Assembly (NCBI RefSeq): GCF_900607235.1
Contig: NZ_LR027856.1
Coordinates: 174,093 to 238,092, forward strand
DNA: 64,000 bases
Reading direction: 5' to 3'
Origin: Olivibacter jilunii
GTDB lineage: Bacteria; Bacteroidota; Bacteroidia; Sphingobacteriales; Sphingobacteriaceae
Part shown: in pieces, positions 1 to 9,720 of the stretch
Position numbering within the stretch: position 1 is the first letter of the stretch
Layout: every line of letters begins with the position of its first letter
Made by a program: the position numbers and the translations under genes
Notes under the pieces: generated by a model
Databases searched by the model: none
The model's input: the letters and a program-made list of their open reading frames with translations, nothing else
Told to the model about the DNA's origin: nothing

Positions 1-1143
1 ATGGATTTATATGGAAATGTACCCATTTCGATTGCTTTCGGTTCATCCGAACAACCAGCTACTTCAAGTCGTTCAGAGGTCTTTAATTTTATCGAAACGG
101 AGTTGTTGGCTGCGGTTCCTGATTTATCGGTCGAGACAGGTATGTTGACTTATGGTCGTCCAACTCGTTGGCTAGCCTATGTAATGCTGCAGAAACTTTA
201 CTTAAACGCCGAATATTATACGGGTACGCCGAAATATACAGAATCGGTGGCGTACGCTGATAAGCTCCTGACTGAATCAAATTTTTCACTTATGAGCGAT
301 TTTACAAGCTTGTTCATGCCGGATAATGGTCCAAACAGCGAGACCATCTTTGCAGTGCCTTATGATGCCAATGTGGCTCCGGGAAATCAATTCTCACGAT
401 TCGGATTGCATACAGCTCTACAAGACAAATACGATTTGCCCTTTAGACCGAGTATTGCCTTAAGCACTATCGCCGATTTCTATCGTTTGTTTAATCTAGC
501 GGGCGACAAACGCAATGAGACTTGGCTGGCTGGAAAACAAGTAGATTTTGATGGTAATCCGATTTTGGTCAAAACAACCAATAAAGGCTTAGATGCAAGC
601 TATAGCGGGCCGGACCCAGGGAAAGAAATTCAATGGCAATTGGAATTTACGCCCGAAATGCCTTTACGTTTGGAAGCTACGATGGACGTCGGCAATGATG
701 AACTTGGCAAAGCCCGCGGTGTACGTTCAATAAAGTACTACCCCGATAAGAATACGCATCCCAGCAATCGTGATTCTAACAATGATGTGCCGGTATTTCG
801 TTTGGCGGATGTTTATCTAATGAAAGCCGAGGCGATTCTCCGAGGTGCCGCGGCAACCACCGTGAAAGGTGAATCACAAACGGCAGATGTACTTGTAAAT
901 AAGATCCGTAGGCGTGTGGGCGCGGATGAAGTAATGGGTATTACTTTAGAAACTCTTCTAGACGAACGAGCAAGGGAGTTTGCTTGGGAAGCTTGGAGAA
1001 GGAATGATTTGATACGCTTTGGTAAATTTGAAGATGCTTGGGGATTTAATCCCGGAGGGCAAGCACCAACCTATCGCATTTATCCGGTGCCTACCAGCGA
1101 AATGAGATTGAATACGAAATTAATACAGAATCCTGGCTACTAG
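1..1143 (+). CDS. RagB/SusD family nutrient-binding outer-membrane protein, 3' part
   Basis: This is the C-terminal 380 residues of a SusD-like protein, the surface lipoprotein that binds substrate over a SusC channel. SusD proteins usually have 480-560 residues with an N-terminal lipobox; neither is present, so the gene begins left of the window and the ATG at base 1 is internal. Seen: the 'DLYGNVPI' block and the 'RxSEVFNFIE' segment typical of the SusD core, helical TPR-like stretches, and the family's C-terminal signature (a 'RAREFAWEAWRRNDLIRFGKF' type block, then 'YPVPTSEMRLNTKLIQNPGY'). It is followed at once by a terminator, so it closes its own operon and is not the partner of the SusC at 1406. 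Substrate cannot be told. The family call is secure. Confidence 0.93.
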   Translation: MDLYGNVPISIAFGSSEQPATSSRSEVFNFIETELLAAVPDLSVETGMLTYGRPTRWLAYVMLQKLYLNAEYYTGTPKYTESVAYADKLLTESNFSLMSDFTSLFMPDNGPNSETIFAVPYDANVAPGNQFSRFGLHTALQDKYDLPFRPSIALSTIADFYRLFNLAGDKRNETWLAGKQVDFDGNPILVKTTNKGLDASYSGPDPGKEIQWQLEFTPEMPLRLEATMDVGNDELGKARGVRSIKYYPDKNTHPSNRDSNNDVPVFRLADVYLMKAEAILRGAAATTVKGESQTADVLVNKIRRRVGADEVMGITLETLLDERAREFAWEAWRRNDLIRFGKFEDAWGFNPGGQAPTYRIYPVPTSEMRLNTKLIQNPGY

Positions 1144-1168
1144 CCCGCTAAATCTGTCTTAAAACCGA

Positions 1169-1195
1169 GCCGTTCTGCAAAGAACGGCTTTTTTT
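1169..1195 (+). terminator. Rho-independent terminator after SusD
   Basis: An 8-bp perfect GC-rich stem (GCCGTTCT / AGAACGGC) with a GCAA loop is followed directly by seven T. It lies 25 bp after the SusD stop codon and separates this gene from the next SusC/SusD unit. Confidence 0.9.
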
Positions 1196-1280
1196 ATAAA
1201 CAATTGTTAAGTAACGGCAAGTGCCGGTTTTTACTCTTTGTTTTTCGGTTTAATAACTTTAAATGGTTGTTTTTTAGTAG

Positions 1281-1310
1281 TTTGATTTGTTTTTAGCTGG
1301 TCTATGTTTG
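1281..1310 (+). promoter_or_regulatory. Bacteroidota-type promoter for the SusC operon
   Basis: TTTG at 1281-1284, an 18-nt spacer, then TATGTTTG at 1303-1310 fit the known Bacteroidota consensus (TTTG, about 19-21 nt, TAnnTTTG). The predicted start near 1317 leaves a leader of about 90 nt before the ATG at 1406. An AT-rich dyad, AACAATTGTT at 1199-1208, lies upstream and resembles the half sites before the gene at 7214. Confidence 0.6.
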
Positions 1311-1405
1311 GAGTTAACCAAAATTTAATATTTAAATAGTTTACTAATAATATACAAAGTTTAATATTGTTGTGTTTAAAAACACCTAATGTTAAAAGTT
1401 TGTTT

Positions 1406-4400
1406 ATGTTAGTTCAACCTTCATCTCATTTACGGCAGAAATCAATACTATTACTCCTGTTGACGGTTCTTTATGGCTATTCCTTCGGGCAATCTCCCGT
1501 AGTCAGCGGAAAAGTAACCGATTCGCTGACCGGCGAAACCATTCCCGGCGCGACCGTTCGTAACATGAGCACCGGAAAAATGGTGTCAACCGATCAAAAT
1601 GGAAATTTTAATGTTTCGGCAAATTCAGCTGACTCGCTACAGATTGCCTTTATTGGCTATTTGACCAAGCGTATGATTGTCGATACAAAAAAAGAACTTA
1701 TTATTGCCCTCGCACCTAATCAACAGGGTCTAAATGAAGTAGTCGTTACCGCACTAGGTATTAAAAAGGAAAAGCAGGCGGTTGGTTATTCTATTCAGGA
1801 AGTAAAAGGGCAGGATTTAGTAAAAGCGCGTGAGCCGAGTGCTATTTCCAATTTGGCAGGTCGGGTTGCCAGTCTCACGATCACACCAAGCACCAATCTC
1901 TTCGGTGACCCCGGTATTACTTTACGAGGGCGTAATAATGTGTTAATTGTAGTTGATGGTATGCCCATTAATACAGATTCCTGGAATTTAAGTCCTGATG
2001 ATATTGAGTCGTATTCTGTATTGAAAGGCGCTAATGCTGCCGCTCTATATGGTAACAGAGGGCAAAATGGTGCGATTGTCATTACTACAAAACGTGCCAA
2101 GGCTCGAGACAAAGGCTTTCAAGTCGAATTTAATTCGAGTACCCAATTACAGACCGGTTATAATGCGATACCAAAAATTCAAACAGCGTACGGTCCCGGT
2201 TCCAATTATGAATATGCTTTTAAAGACGGTAGAGGGGGCGGGATTAATGATAATGATTACAATATTTGGGGGCCGCGTTTCGAGGGGCAACTGATTACAC
2301 AGTATAACAGTCCGCTTGACCCGCAAACCGGCGAACTGGTGCCATTGCCTTGGACGGCAAAAGGAAAAGACAATTTAAAGGAGTTTCTGGAAAATGGTTT
2401 ATTAAGTACAAATAACCTGGCTATTTCCACTAAAGGAGATCGGGGAGATTTCCGATTGTCGGCATCCCAGATGTTTCAGAAAGGCACGACACCTAACACA
2501 AAATTAGGAGGAACCAACGTAAATCTCTCTGGCGGTATTAATGCCGGCAGTAAGCTTCGCTTTGATGCGAGTATCAATTATAATAAACAATATTCACCCA
2601 ACTATCCGAATTTAGCTTATGGTCCGCAAAGTCCCATTTATATATTAACGCTTTGGGGAGGCGCGGATTACGATATTAATGATCTCCGAAATTATTGGCA
2701 ACCGGGCAAAGAGAATGTACAACAATATAATCGAGAGTATACGATTTACGATAACCCTTGGATGACAGCTTATGAAAACCTGCGAACTTATGATAAAGAT
2801 GATATTTATGGACATATCATGATGAACTATAAGTTAACGGAGAAGCTGTCTTTCAATGCTCGTACGAGTGTTAGTACTTGGAACCGGAATCGCACAATTA
2901 AAATCCCGATATCAGCCAACTTATATGGCTACACTATTGGTGGAAGTAGAGTGGGGGGCTATCAGGAAACGTATGATACCTTTTGGGAAAACAATACGGA
3001 AGCGTCCTTAAAGTATCAAGACCGGTTTTTTGAAGATGTTGGTTTCACGGGATCCATTTTCGGGAACTTGCGAACCGTGAGCGCTAAATCGCTGTTTGCA
3101 CGGACTGACCGTGGGTTAACAGTACCGGGAGTGTACGACTTGAGTAATTCGGTTATGCCTACCATTGCCACTAACGATAGGGCTTCCAGACAGGTTGGAA
3201 GTGTATATGGTTTTATTGATCTCGACTACAAGAGTTTATTGTATTTAAGTTTGACCGGGCGTGTTGACAAATCATCCACTATGCCCCTAAAAAACAACAC
3301 CTACTTTTATCCATCGGCGTCTCTTAGTGCTATTATCTCCGAAATGATTAGCATGCCCAAAGCGATAACATCCTTGAAAGTGCGCGGTGCTTACGCAGAC
3401 GTTGCCAGTGATTTTGTAGACGAAGATGCCCAGTACGATATCTACAAGTTGTTACCCTTTTATAGTAATTATGGGAGATGGGAAAATACCTATACCGGCG
3501 TTAATTATACCGGTGTATTGCCTAATCCTGATTTGTTGGCGGAACGTGTGAAGACATTTGAGCTAGGGCTTGAGGCTAGATTTTTTAATGGACGACTAGG
3601 CGTAGATGCAGCTGTTTTTAGAAATTTAGAAGGGCCGCGGATTACTGAGCTTGCTACATCCCTAACATCGGGTGTCAGTGCTCGACAGACAAATGGTTTA
3701 ACGCTCTTACGCAAGGGGCTGGAGTTAAGTGTAGATGGTACGCCCATTGCCCGTGATAATTTCTCGTGGAATGTGCTTGTCAATGCCTCGACGAATCATG
3801 CCTGGTTACATGAAATTGACGGCGTGCAAAATCGTTATGGAAATATCCATGTCGGCGAACGATGGGACAGTTATTATATAAAAGATTTCCAACGGGATGA
3901 TGAAGGGAAGCTTATTGTAGGGACAAACGGTCTACCTGCCTATAATCCTTATATGACGAAAATAGGACACAGCGATAATAACTGGGCTGTCAGTGTTAAC
4001 AACACCTTCAAGTATAAGGCCTTTAGCTTAAGTTTTATGTTCGATGGCCGATTTGGTGGTTTGATAAAGAATGTACAAGACGCCAAACAGTGGGGATCGG
4101 GCACTCATCCGGAATCTGCCAATGAGTACCGTTTAAAGGACTGGCAAAATCGAGATGTGGACGGGTATAAAGGTAGTGTTATGACGGACGGCGTAAAAAT
4201 CGTCAGCGGTCAATTGAATGCCGATCAAGATGGGAATGTAATTTCTGACACACGTGTTTTCGCTCCAAATGATATTCCGGTATTATGGCAAGCGTGGGCG
4301 ACCAATTATTATCAATCCGATCCCATTGCAACGAAGAAAAGAACCTTTGTAAAGTTGCGAGAGATTGTGTTGAGCTATGACTTCCCGTCATCCTTTCTCA

Positions 4401-4573
4401 AACGGACCAAGTTCTTTGATACGGCAAGTGTCTCTTTAGTCGGGCGCAATCTGTTCTATTTTACAGGCAAAGGGACGCAAAATATGGATCTGGATCAGTT
4501 TACAGGTTCTAGTTCTGATTACCAGACGCCATCTGTCAAGAGTTTTGGCATCAACCTCAATGCAACTTTCTAA
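1406..4573 (+). CDS. SusC/RagA family TonB-linked outer-membrane protein
   Basis: Outer-membrane channel of a SusCD complex, importing a ligand held by its SusD partner using TonB energy. The ATG at 1406 is chosen because the longer frame begins with TTG codons, and this start gives a normal signal peptide (basic, then LLLLLTVLYGYSFGQ). Domains in order: signal peptide (about 1-29), carboxypeptidase-D-like regulatory domain ('SGKVTDSLTGETIPGATV', about 33-110), the 'LNEVVVTALGIKKEKQAVGYS' motif leading into the plug ('VLIVVDGMPIN', 'SYSVLKGANAAALYGNRGQNGAIVITTK'), then a long beta barrel ending in 'GINLNATF' with a terminal Phe. About 1,055 residues is normal for the family. The next SusD begins 28 bp downstream. 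The neighbours suggest an organophosphorus ligand (inference). Confidence 0.95.
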   Translation: MLVQPSSHLRQKSILLLLLTVLYGYSFGQSPVVSGKVTDSLTGETIPGATVRNMSTGKMVSTDQNGNFNVSANSADSLQIAFIGYLTKRMIVDTKKELIIALAPNQQGLNEVVVTALGIKKEKQAVGYSIQEVKGQDLVKAREPSAISNLAGRVASLTITPSTNLFGDPGITLRGRNNVLIVVDGMPINTDSWNLSPDDIESYSVLKGANAAALYGNRGQNGAIVITTKRAKARDKGFQVEFNSSTQLQTGYNAIPKIQTAYGPGSNYEYAFKDGRGGGINDNDYNIWGPRFEGQLITQYNSPLDPQTGELVPLPWTAKGKDNLKEFLENGLLSTNNLAISTKGDRGDFRLSASQMFQKGTTPNTKLGGTNVNLSGGINAGSKLRFDASINYNKQYSPNYPNLAYGPQSPIYILTLWGGADYDINDLRNYWQPGKENVQQYNREYTIYDNPWMTAYENLRTYDKDDIYGHIMMNYKLTEKLSFNARTSVSTWNRNRTIKIPISANLYGYTIGGSRVGGYQETYDTFWENNTEASLKYQDRFFEDVGFTGSIFGNLRTVSAKSLFARTDRGLTVPGVYDLSNSVMPTIATNDRASRQVGSVYGFIDLDYKSLLYLSLTGRVDKSSTMPLKNNTYFYPSASLSAIISEMISMPKAITSLKVRGAYADVASDFVDEDAQYDIYKLLPFYSNYGRWENTYTGVNYTGVLPNPDLLAERVKTFELGLEARFFNGRLGVDAAVFRNLEGPRITELATSLTSGVSARQTNGLTLLRKGLELSVDGTPIARDNFSWNVLVNASTNHAWLHEIDGVQNRYGNIHVGERWDSYYIKDFQRDDEGKLIVGTNGLPAYNPYMTKIGHSDNNWAVSVNNTFKYKAFSLSFMFDGRFGGLIKNVQDAKQWGSGTHPESANEYRLKDWQNRDVDGYKGSVMTDGVKIVSGQLNADQDGNVISDTRVFAPNDIPVLWQAWATNYYQSDPIATKKRTFVKLREIVLSYDFPSSFLKRTKFFDTASVSLVGRNLFYFTGKGTQNMDLDQFTGSSSDYQTPSVKSFGINLNATF

Positions 4574-4601
4574 TACTTCCATGGACCCGAAAAATATACT
4601 A

Positions 4602-6089
4602 ATGAAAACCTTCCAATCAATAACGCTCATTTTGCTGCTAGCTTGCATGGTGAGTGCCTGTAAAAAAATTGAAGATCTACAAAAAGATCCGGCCGCCGTT
4701 TATGACCCCGCGCCTAAACTTATTTTCACCGGATTATTGATGCGTGCTTCCGATGCGCCTTGGAGCCAAGATCAGCGTCACAATCAATACATGACGCAGA
4801 ATGAGGCCTATTATGCCGGACAGCCTTATAATTGGACTACCGGATCCTATGAGGAGGCATATGGCGCACTCCGCGACGTAAATCGCATGGAAGTGGAGGC
4901 GCAAAAGGCCGGTGAACTCGGTGCTGTTTATCTCAGTATGGCTAAATTTTTCAAAGCCTATTTTTTTTGCCGGGCAACGGCCATGTTTGGTGATATACCG
5001 ATGTCAGAAGCTATTAAAGGAGAGGCTGACAACAACTTTCAGCCCAAATATGATACACAGCAAGCGGTATATGCACAAGTGTTGAACTGGCTAGAGGAGG
5101 CTAATACCGAGCTTGAGGCGCACGCGGCGCAGGGCGCTTCGTTAGAAGGCGACTTTTTTTATGACGGGCAAATTGATAAGTGGCGCAAGTTGGTGAATTC
5201 GTTTAAATTGAGGGTATTGATGGATTTGAGTAAGCGTGCGGATGATACGCCTGACTTACGTGTAAAAGAACGTTTTGCCGAGCTATTGGCCAATCCATCA
5301 CAATTTCCGCTTATATTATCCAATCAGGATAATTTTCAGTTACTATACAACACCATCAACATGTATCCTTTATGGCCTTCAGATGGTATCGTCATTAAGC
5401 GAGATGCACGTAATACGTTAGGCGCTACATATGTAGATATTCTAAAGGAAAGCAGAGATCCGCGCTTACTAATTCAGGCGCTTCCGGCAGAAGGGCTCCG
5501 TGCTGATCCCGATAATCCTTTTACCGCTTTTCAGGGAGGAAAAACCGGTGATCTACAAAGCACACTCTTGAAGCAGGCTACCGAGGGCCAACTTTCGATG
5601 ATCAATTTTGATTATTGGATAGCTTCCCCTTCCGGTATTCCGGCCATACAGCTCGGAGCCTCAGAAGTTCAATTTGCTTTGGCCGAAGGTGTTAATCGTG
5701 GATGGGCGGCAGGCAACGCTGCGGAACATTTTGAATTAGGTATCGAAGAGTCCATGAAATTCTATGGTGTGCCTGCTGATCAAATCAGTACATTCTTAGC
5801 GGGCAATCCCTATAAGGGAAATAATGAAGATGGTCTTCGGCAAATTTTAACACAAAAATATGTAGCCTTCTTCGAAAACTCCGGAAAACAGGCCTTCTTT
5901 GAACAGAGACGCACAGGAGTTCCAACATTCAGTGTTGGGCCTGCAAACGCAAATAACAATGAAATACCAAAAAGATGGGCTTATCCCACTGCGGAATATA
6001 GTACTAACGAAGCGAATTTAAAAGAAGCGCTTCAACGACAATTCAAGGGTTCTGATACCCAGAATGATATCATGTGGTTGATTAAATAG
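4602..6089 (+). CDS. SusD/RagB-type lipoprotein (SusD_2 subgroup)
   Basis: Substrate-binding partner of the preceding SusC. An open frame extends upstream across the SusC stop, but the ATG at 4602 gives a clean lipoprotein signal (MKTFQSITLILLLACMVSAC) whose Cys20 would be lipidated for surface display; an ATG at 4581 is less likely. The rest is helical and TPR-like, with 'YLSMAKFFKAYFFCRATAMFGDIP' as the SusD landmark and 'ILTQKYVAFFENSGKQAFFEQRRTGVP' near the C-terminus, as in the SusD_2 branch. About 495 residues is a normal length. The two SusD genes in the window are clearly different proteins. The downstream phosphoesterase starts 21 bp after the stop, so co-transcription is likely. Confidence 0.92.
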   Translation: MKTFQSITLILLLACMVSACKKIEDLQKDPAAVYDPAPKLIFTGLLMRASDAPWSQDQRHNQYMTQNEAYYAGQPYNWTTGSYEEAYGALRDVNRMEVEAQKAGELGAVYLSMAKFFKAYFFCRATAMFGDIPMSEAIKGEADNNFQPKYDTQQAVYAQVLNWLEEANTELEAHAAQGASLEGDFFYDGQIDKWRKLVNSFKLRVLMDLSKRADDTPDLRVKERFAELLANPSQFPLILSNQDNFQLLYNTINMYPLWPSDGIVIKRDARNTLGATYVDILKESRDPRLLIQALPAEGLRADPDNPFTAFQGGKTGDLQSTLLKQATEGQLSMINFDYWIASPSGIPAIQLGASEVQFALAEGVNRGWAAGNAAEHFELGIEESMKFYGVPADQISTFLAGNPYKGNNEDGLRQILTQKYVAFFENSGKQAFFEQRRTGVPTFSVGPANANNNEIPKRWAYPTAEYSTNEANLKEALQRQFKGSDTQNDIMWLIK

Positions 6090-6110
6090 TAAGCAAATTC
6101 ATTATCTCTT

Positions 6111-7064
6111 ATGAATTATCAAAGAAGAAATTTTTTAAAAGGAGCAGGCTTGTTGTCGGCTTCTTCTTTACTTGCTTTTGCCAATCTAAGCGCTTTTGCC
6201 GCTGAGAAAAATAAGAAAAACATAAAACGGGCACTGCGGATTGCGCATCTTACAGATATCCATTTGCTTAACGAAGCTAATCCAAAAGCTGCCTTTGCCA
6301 AAGTGTTAAAGGATGTAAATACATTAAGTGATAAGCCGGACTTGATTATTAACACAGGTGATTCACTTATGGACATGAATAATAAAACAAAGGAAGAGGT
6401 AACCAACCTTTGGACAGCCTGGGATGAAGTTATTCAATACAATCATCTGCCGGTCAAAAGTTGTATCGGTAATCACGATGTCTGGTACCTTTCTTCGGAG
6501 CATGCAGCATACGGGACGTCAAAGGACGATGCGTATTATGGAAAACAATGGGTTAAGCAGAAGTTGGGATTACCTGGTGAATATTATACTTTTGATAAGG
6601 GGGGATGGCGATTTATTGCCTTGGATAGTATTCATTATGTAACTGATAAGGGTGGCTATACTTTTGGAGAAGAGCAACTCGAATGGTTAAAAGATCAGTT
6701 GTCAAATACACCGAAAGATATGCACGTACTGATTTTTTCGCACGTACCTATTATATCCGTTACTCCCCTACTTTATGCCGCACAACGTAAACCTGCCAAA
6801 GAACTCGGCTTCCCAGGGGGGGATCAACACGTGGACGTAATGGACGTAAAAAAAATATTCAAGGAAAGTGGCAAAGTTAAAGTTGCGCTCAGCGGCCATG
6901 TACATTATGTAGACCAAGTGGATTATTTGGGTGTCTGTTATTATTGTGGCGGAGCCGTTTCGGGGAATTGGTGGAATGGCGTTTTGGATGATTTCCCGCC
7001 CGCATATTCTATATTGGACTTATACGAAGATGGCTCGAGCCGATACGAAACCATTTATTATTAA
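6111..7064 (+). CDS. Tat-exported calcineurin-like metallophosphoesterase
   Basis: Predicted two-metal phosphoesterase (phosphomono- or diesterase) acting in the periplasm. The N-terminus carries a twin-arginine signal (QRRNFLKGAGLL, then a hydrophobic stretch to about residue 30), which suits a folded metalloenzyme exported by Tat. All metal-site blocks are present in order: 'LTDIHLL' (about 46), 'NTGDSLMD' (about 82), 'IGNHDVWY' (about 120), 'IFSHVPI' (about 207) and 'SGHVHYVDQ' (about 262). At 317 residues it is a single-domain enzyme. It lies between a SusCD pair and an FAD oxidoreductase of a phosphonate-associated family, so it may cleave a phosphoester ligand taken up by the SusCD complex (inference). 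The exact substrate cannot be read from sequence. Confidence 0.9.
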   Translation: MNYQRRNFLKGAGLLSASSLLAFANLSAFAAEKNKKNIKRALRIAHLTDIHLLNEANPKAAFAKVLKDVNTLSDKPDLIINTGDSLMDMNNKTKEEVTNLWTAWDEVIQYNHLPVKSCIGNHDVWYLSSEHAAYGTSKDDAYYGKQWVKQKLGLPGEYYTFDKGGWRFIALDSIHYVTDKGGYTFGEEQLEWLKDQLSNTPKDMHVLIFSHVPIISVTPLLYAAQRKPAKELGFPGGDQHVDVMDVKKIFKESGKVKVALSGHVHYVDQVDYLGVCYYCGGAVSGNWWNGVLDDFPPAYSILDLYEDGSSRYETIYY

Positions 7065-7136
7065 CCGAAACAGATTAACATCAATGTTCCTACGGATTAA
7101 CATGACTTAGTTCTTTATTCTTAACAAAAAATTAAC

Positions 7137-7171
7137 ATAAACATTGTTTATTTATAATAAACAATGTTTAT
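7137..7171. promoter_or_regulatory. 16-bp perfect inverted repeat with nested operator-like palindromes
   Basis: ATAAACATTGTTTATT (7137-7152) and its exact reverse complement (7156-7171) flank a 3-nt centre. Each arm holds a shorter palindrome of the form AAACA-N-TGTTT (7139-7149 and 7159-7169), and their centres are 20 bp apart, about two helical turns. The element lies 42-77 bp before the ATG at 7214, has no T-tract, and looks like a double regulator site rather than a terminator. No regulator gene lies next to it. Confidence 0.6.
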
Positions 7172-7213
7172 AATTGTCTTATAAATGGAATTGGTTTTTT
7201 ATCGATTAAAACA

Positions 7214-8374
7214 ATGCAAGCAAAATTTGATCTTATTGTTGTAGGAAGTGGTATTTTGGGAACCTTTCATGCTTACCATGCGCTTCTGAGAGGATTAAAA
7301 GTGCTTTTACTCGAGAAGGATAGCTACCCTGTAGGCGCAACCGTGCGAAACTTCGGTCAGGCCGTACCTTCTGGCATGGTGGATCAATGGTTTTGGTATG
7401 GTGTAAAAGGACTTGAAGTTTATCAAGCACTCCAGAAAGAATTTGATATTTCGGTGCGCAATAATGGAAGTGTTTACATTGCTTCTGATAAAGACGAACA
7501 ACAACTTATTCACGAACTAAAGACGCATTATGACACTGTAGGATATGCCTGTGATTTGCTGAGCAGTGATAAAGTGCTGAAAAAATACCCGGCTATTCGA
7601 TCGTCTTACGTGCAAGAAGCGCTGTTTTTTCCTCAAGAAGTAAGTTTAGAACCCAACAAGATGATTCATCGAGTACATGCCTATATGCAATCGCGGTTTG
7701 AAAATTTAACACTTAATTATAATGCACCGGTAATTGGTGCCGAGCAATTAAACGAAGGTGTTTGCGTAAGAAGATCGAATGGCACATCTTACTTGGGGGC
7801 TAAGTTGGTGATCTGTAATGGCAATGAGTTTAAACTACTCTTTCCGGATATCTTCAGTGCCAGCGGACAAATGGTTAGTAAATTACAGATGCTGCGTACG
7901 GTTCCAATGCCGAAAGTTGAATTGGAAGGTAATATTTTGACAGGATTGACCATTAGACGCTATGAAAGTTTTGAAATGTATTGTCCCTCATTTAACCAAA
8001 TTGGCACGCCCGAGCATTATCTTGAACTTAAAAAATGGGGTATTCATATACTATTCAAAAAGGCAACTGACGGAAGTTTTATTATAGGTGATTCACATGA
8101 ATATGCCGATTCGAATCAAGTGGATGATTTAGGCTTTCAAATTAGTTCTTACATCAATCGGTTGATGCTTAATGAGGCGCAACGTATTGTCAATTTCGAT
8201 GTACAACAAATCGCCGGTAGCTGGGCAGGGTATTACCCGCAACACCCTGAGAAGAATATTGTGGAAATAAATGTAACAGATGACATCCACATCCGTACTT
8301 GTATTGGAGGAAAGGGCATGACGGCAGGAATAGGTTACACGGAAGCCAGTATTCAGCAACTCTTCGATCATTAG
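7214..8374 (+). CDS. FAD-dependent oxidoreductase, TIGR03364-like (phosphonate-linked DAO fold)
   Basis: Flavin amine-oxidase or D-amino-acid-oxidase-type enzyme. The N-terminal dinucleotide fold is plain ('DLIVVGSGILGTFHAYHALLRGLKVLLLEKD', G-x-G-x-x-G at about 9-14), followed by 'GATVRNFGQAVPSG', characteristic of the TIGR03364 branch. The C-terminal FAD contact is seen as 'RTCIGGKGMTAGIGYTEA'. At 386 residues it matches the family. In other bacteria members sit beside phosphonatase-like HAD hydrolases and are linked to oxidation of aminoethylphosphonate-type compounds (family knowledge). Here a calcineurin-like phosphoesterase is upstream instead. It is preceded by a strong inverted repeat and followed by a membrane transporter 20 bp downstream. 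Confidence 0.8.
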   Translation: MQAKFDLIVVGSGILGTFHAYHALLRGLKVLLLEKDSYPVGATVRNFGQAVPSGMVDQWFWYGVKGLEVYQALQKEFDISVRNNGSVYIASDKDEQQLIHELKTHYDTVGYACDLLSSDKVLKKYPAIRSSYVQEALFFPQEVSLEPNKMIHRVHAYMQSRFENLTLNYNAPVIGAEQLNEGVCVRRSNGTSYLGAKLVICNGNEFKLLFPDIFSASGQMVSKLQMLRTVPMPKVELEGNILTGLTIRRYESFEMYCPSFNQIGTPEHYLELKKWGIHILFKKATDGSFIIGDSHEYADSNQVDDLGFQISSYINRLMLNEAQRIVNFDVQQIAGSWAGYYPQHPEKNIVEINVTDDIHIRTCIGGKGMTAGIGYTEASIQQLFDH

Positions 8375-8394
8375 GTACGAATCGTCAATACACA

Positions 8395-9720
8395 ATGGAA
8401 AATACAAAGAAAAGTAACGTGACAACCTGGTTGTCGCGCACATCGGATATTGCCTTTATTTTATGGTGTTCCATCGCCGCTTTCGGAGCGTACTTTTGCA
8501 TGTATGCTTTCCGTAAACCTTTCAATACCGGTCATTACGACGGCTTGCGTCTTTTTGGTATGGACTATAAATCTGTTCTTATCATTGCGCAAGTGTTTGG
8601 CTATATGTTGTCCAAGTTTATCGGTATCAAGGTAATTGCCGAGCTAAAAAGCGCCCAACGTGTTTGGCTGATTATTTCACTTATTCTAGCGGCTGGTCTC
8701 AGCCTATTGCTGTTTGCCCTTGTTCCCTTTCCATACAATTTTATCTGCTTATTTCTAAACGGGCTCCCTTTAGGGATGATTTGGGGGATTGTTTTTAGCT
8801 TTCTAGAGGGGCGACGATTTACGGAATTATTAGGTTTCGGTTTAAACATAAGTATCATCGTGGCATCCGGCGTACTCAAAACGATATACGTTTTTATACA
8901 ACAACAAATTCACATTAGTGAATTTTGGATGCCTTTTATTGTTGGTGCGCTGTTCTTTCCCTTTTTTCTACTATTTGTATGGATGCTTGCCGTTATTCCC
9001 GTACCTAACGAAAAGGACCGACTATTGCGAACGGAAAGAATACCCATGGATAAAGAAACAAGGAAGCATACGATGGCACTTTATGGTGTCGGAGTAGTGA
9101 CAATCGTTGTCGTATATGCATTTTTAACCGTTATGCGTGATTTCCGTGATAATTTTTCGGTAGAGATCTGGGATGAAATCCAACCAGGCTACGTGGGGAC
9201 TGTTTTTGCCACCACCGAGATTATCAGTAGTATAGTTGTGATTCTGTCAGTGGGTTTGATTGCCTTTATACGAAATAATCACAAGGGTTTTCTGTGCACA
9301 CTCATATTAATGGTTTTTGGTGTGCTTTTGAGTGGTACCGGTACACTGCTCTTTCAAATGCATTACTTAAATGCTTACTCTTGGATGATGTTATTAGGAA
9401 TTGGGCTGTTCCTGGCTTATACACCGGTACAAACAGTCCTATTTGAACGAATTATTGCACTGTTTAAGCTGAAAGCAAATGCTGGTTTTTTTGTATACAT
9501 CTGCGATTCTGTTGGATATCTCGGAAGTGTAGCGCTTCTTTTATTTAAAGAATTCGGCTTACCGGGTGTGAGGTGGTCATCTATACTAATTTATTTTTCT
9601 TACGCCATTACCCCCATTTGTCTAATTCTCCTCCTTGCCATATTTATTTTTTTTACGGATAAGTTAAGGTCGAAAAAAAAACAATCGGTTCATGCTGAAG
9701 CGGATATCATACTAAAATAA
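8395..9720 (+). CDS. MFS-like multi-pass membrane transporter (DUF5690-type)
   Basis: Integral inner-membrane protein of about 441 residues with 11-12 hydrophobic segments. The frame is open further upstream and overlaps the preceding gene, but the ATG at 8395, 20 bp after that gene's stop, is the natural start (MENTKKSNVTTW). Landmarks are 'FGAYFCMYAFRKPF' in TM1, 'FGYMLSKFIGIK' in TM2 and 'GLPLGMIWGIVFSFLEGRR', a layout related to sugar-phosphate or phosphonate antiporters of the MFS. I recognise it as the Bacteroidota family usually labelled DUF5690, from memory. Position after the FAD enzyme suggests it moves the substrate or product of this pathway across the inner membrane (inference). 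Confidence 0.75.
   Translation: MENTKKSNVTTWLSRTSDIAFILWCSIAAFGAYFCMYAFRKPFNTGHYDGLRLFGMDYKSVLIIAQVFGYMLSKFIGIKVIAELKSAQRVWLIISLILAAGLSLLLFALVPFPYNFICLFLNGLPLGMIWGIVFSFLEGRRFTELLGFGLNISIIVASGVLKTIYVFIQQQIHISEFWMPFIVGALFFPFFLLFVWMLAVIPVPNEKDRLLRTERIPMDKETRKHTMALYGVGVVTIVVVYAFLTVMRDFRDNFSVEIWDEIQPGYVGTVFATTEIISSIVVILSVGLIAFIRNNHKGFLCTLILMVFGVLLSGTGTLLFQMHYLNAYSWMMLLGIGLFLAYTPVQTVLFERIIALFKLKANAGFFVYICDSVGYLGSVALLLFKEFGLPGVRWSSILIYFSYAITPICLILLLAIFIFFTDKLRSKKKQSVHAEADIILK

Noticed and set aside
1795..2112. 105-codon minus-strand open frame within SusC
   Set aside because: Covers the conserved plug region on the other strand; no family resemblance.
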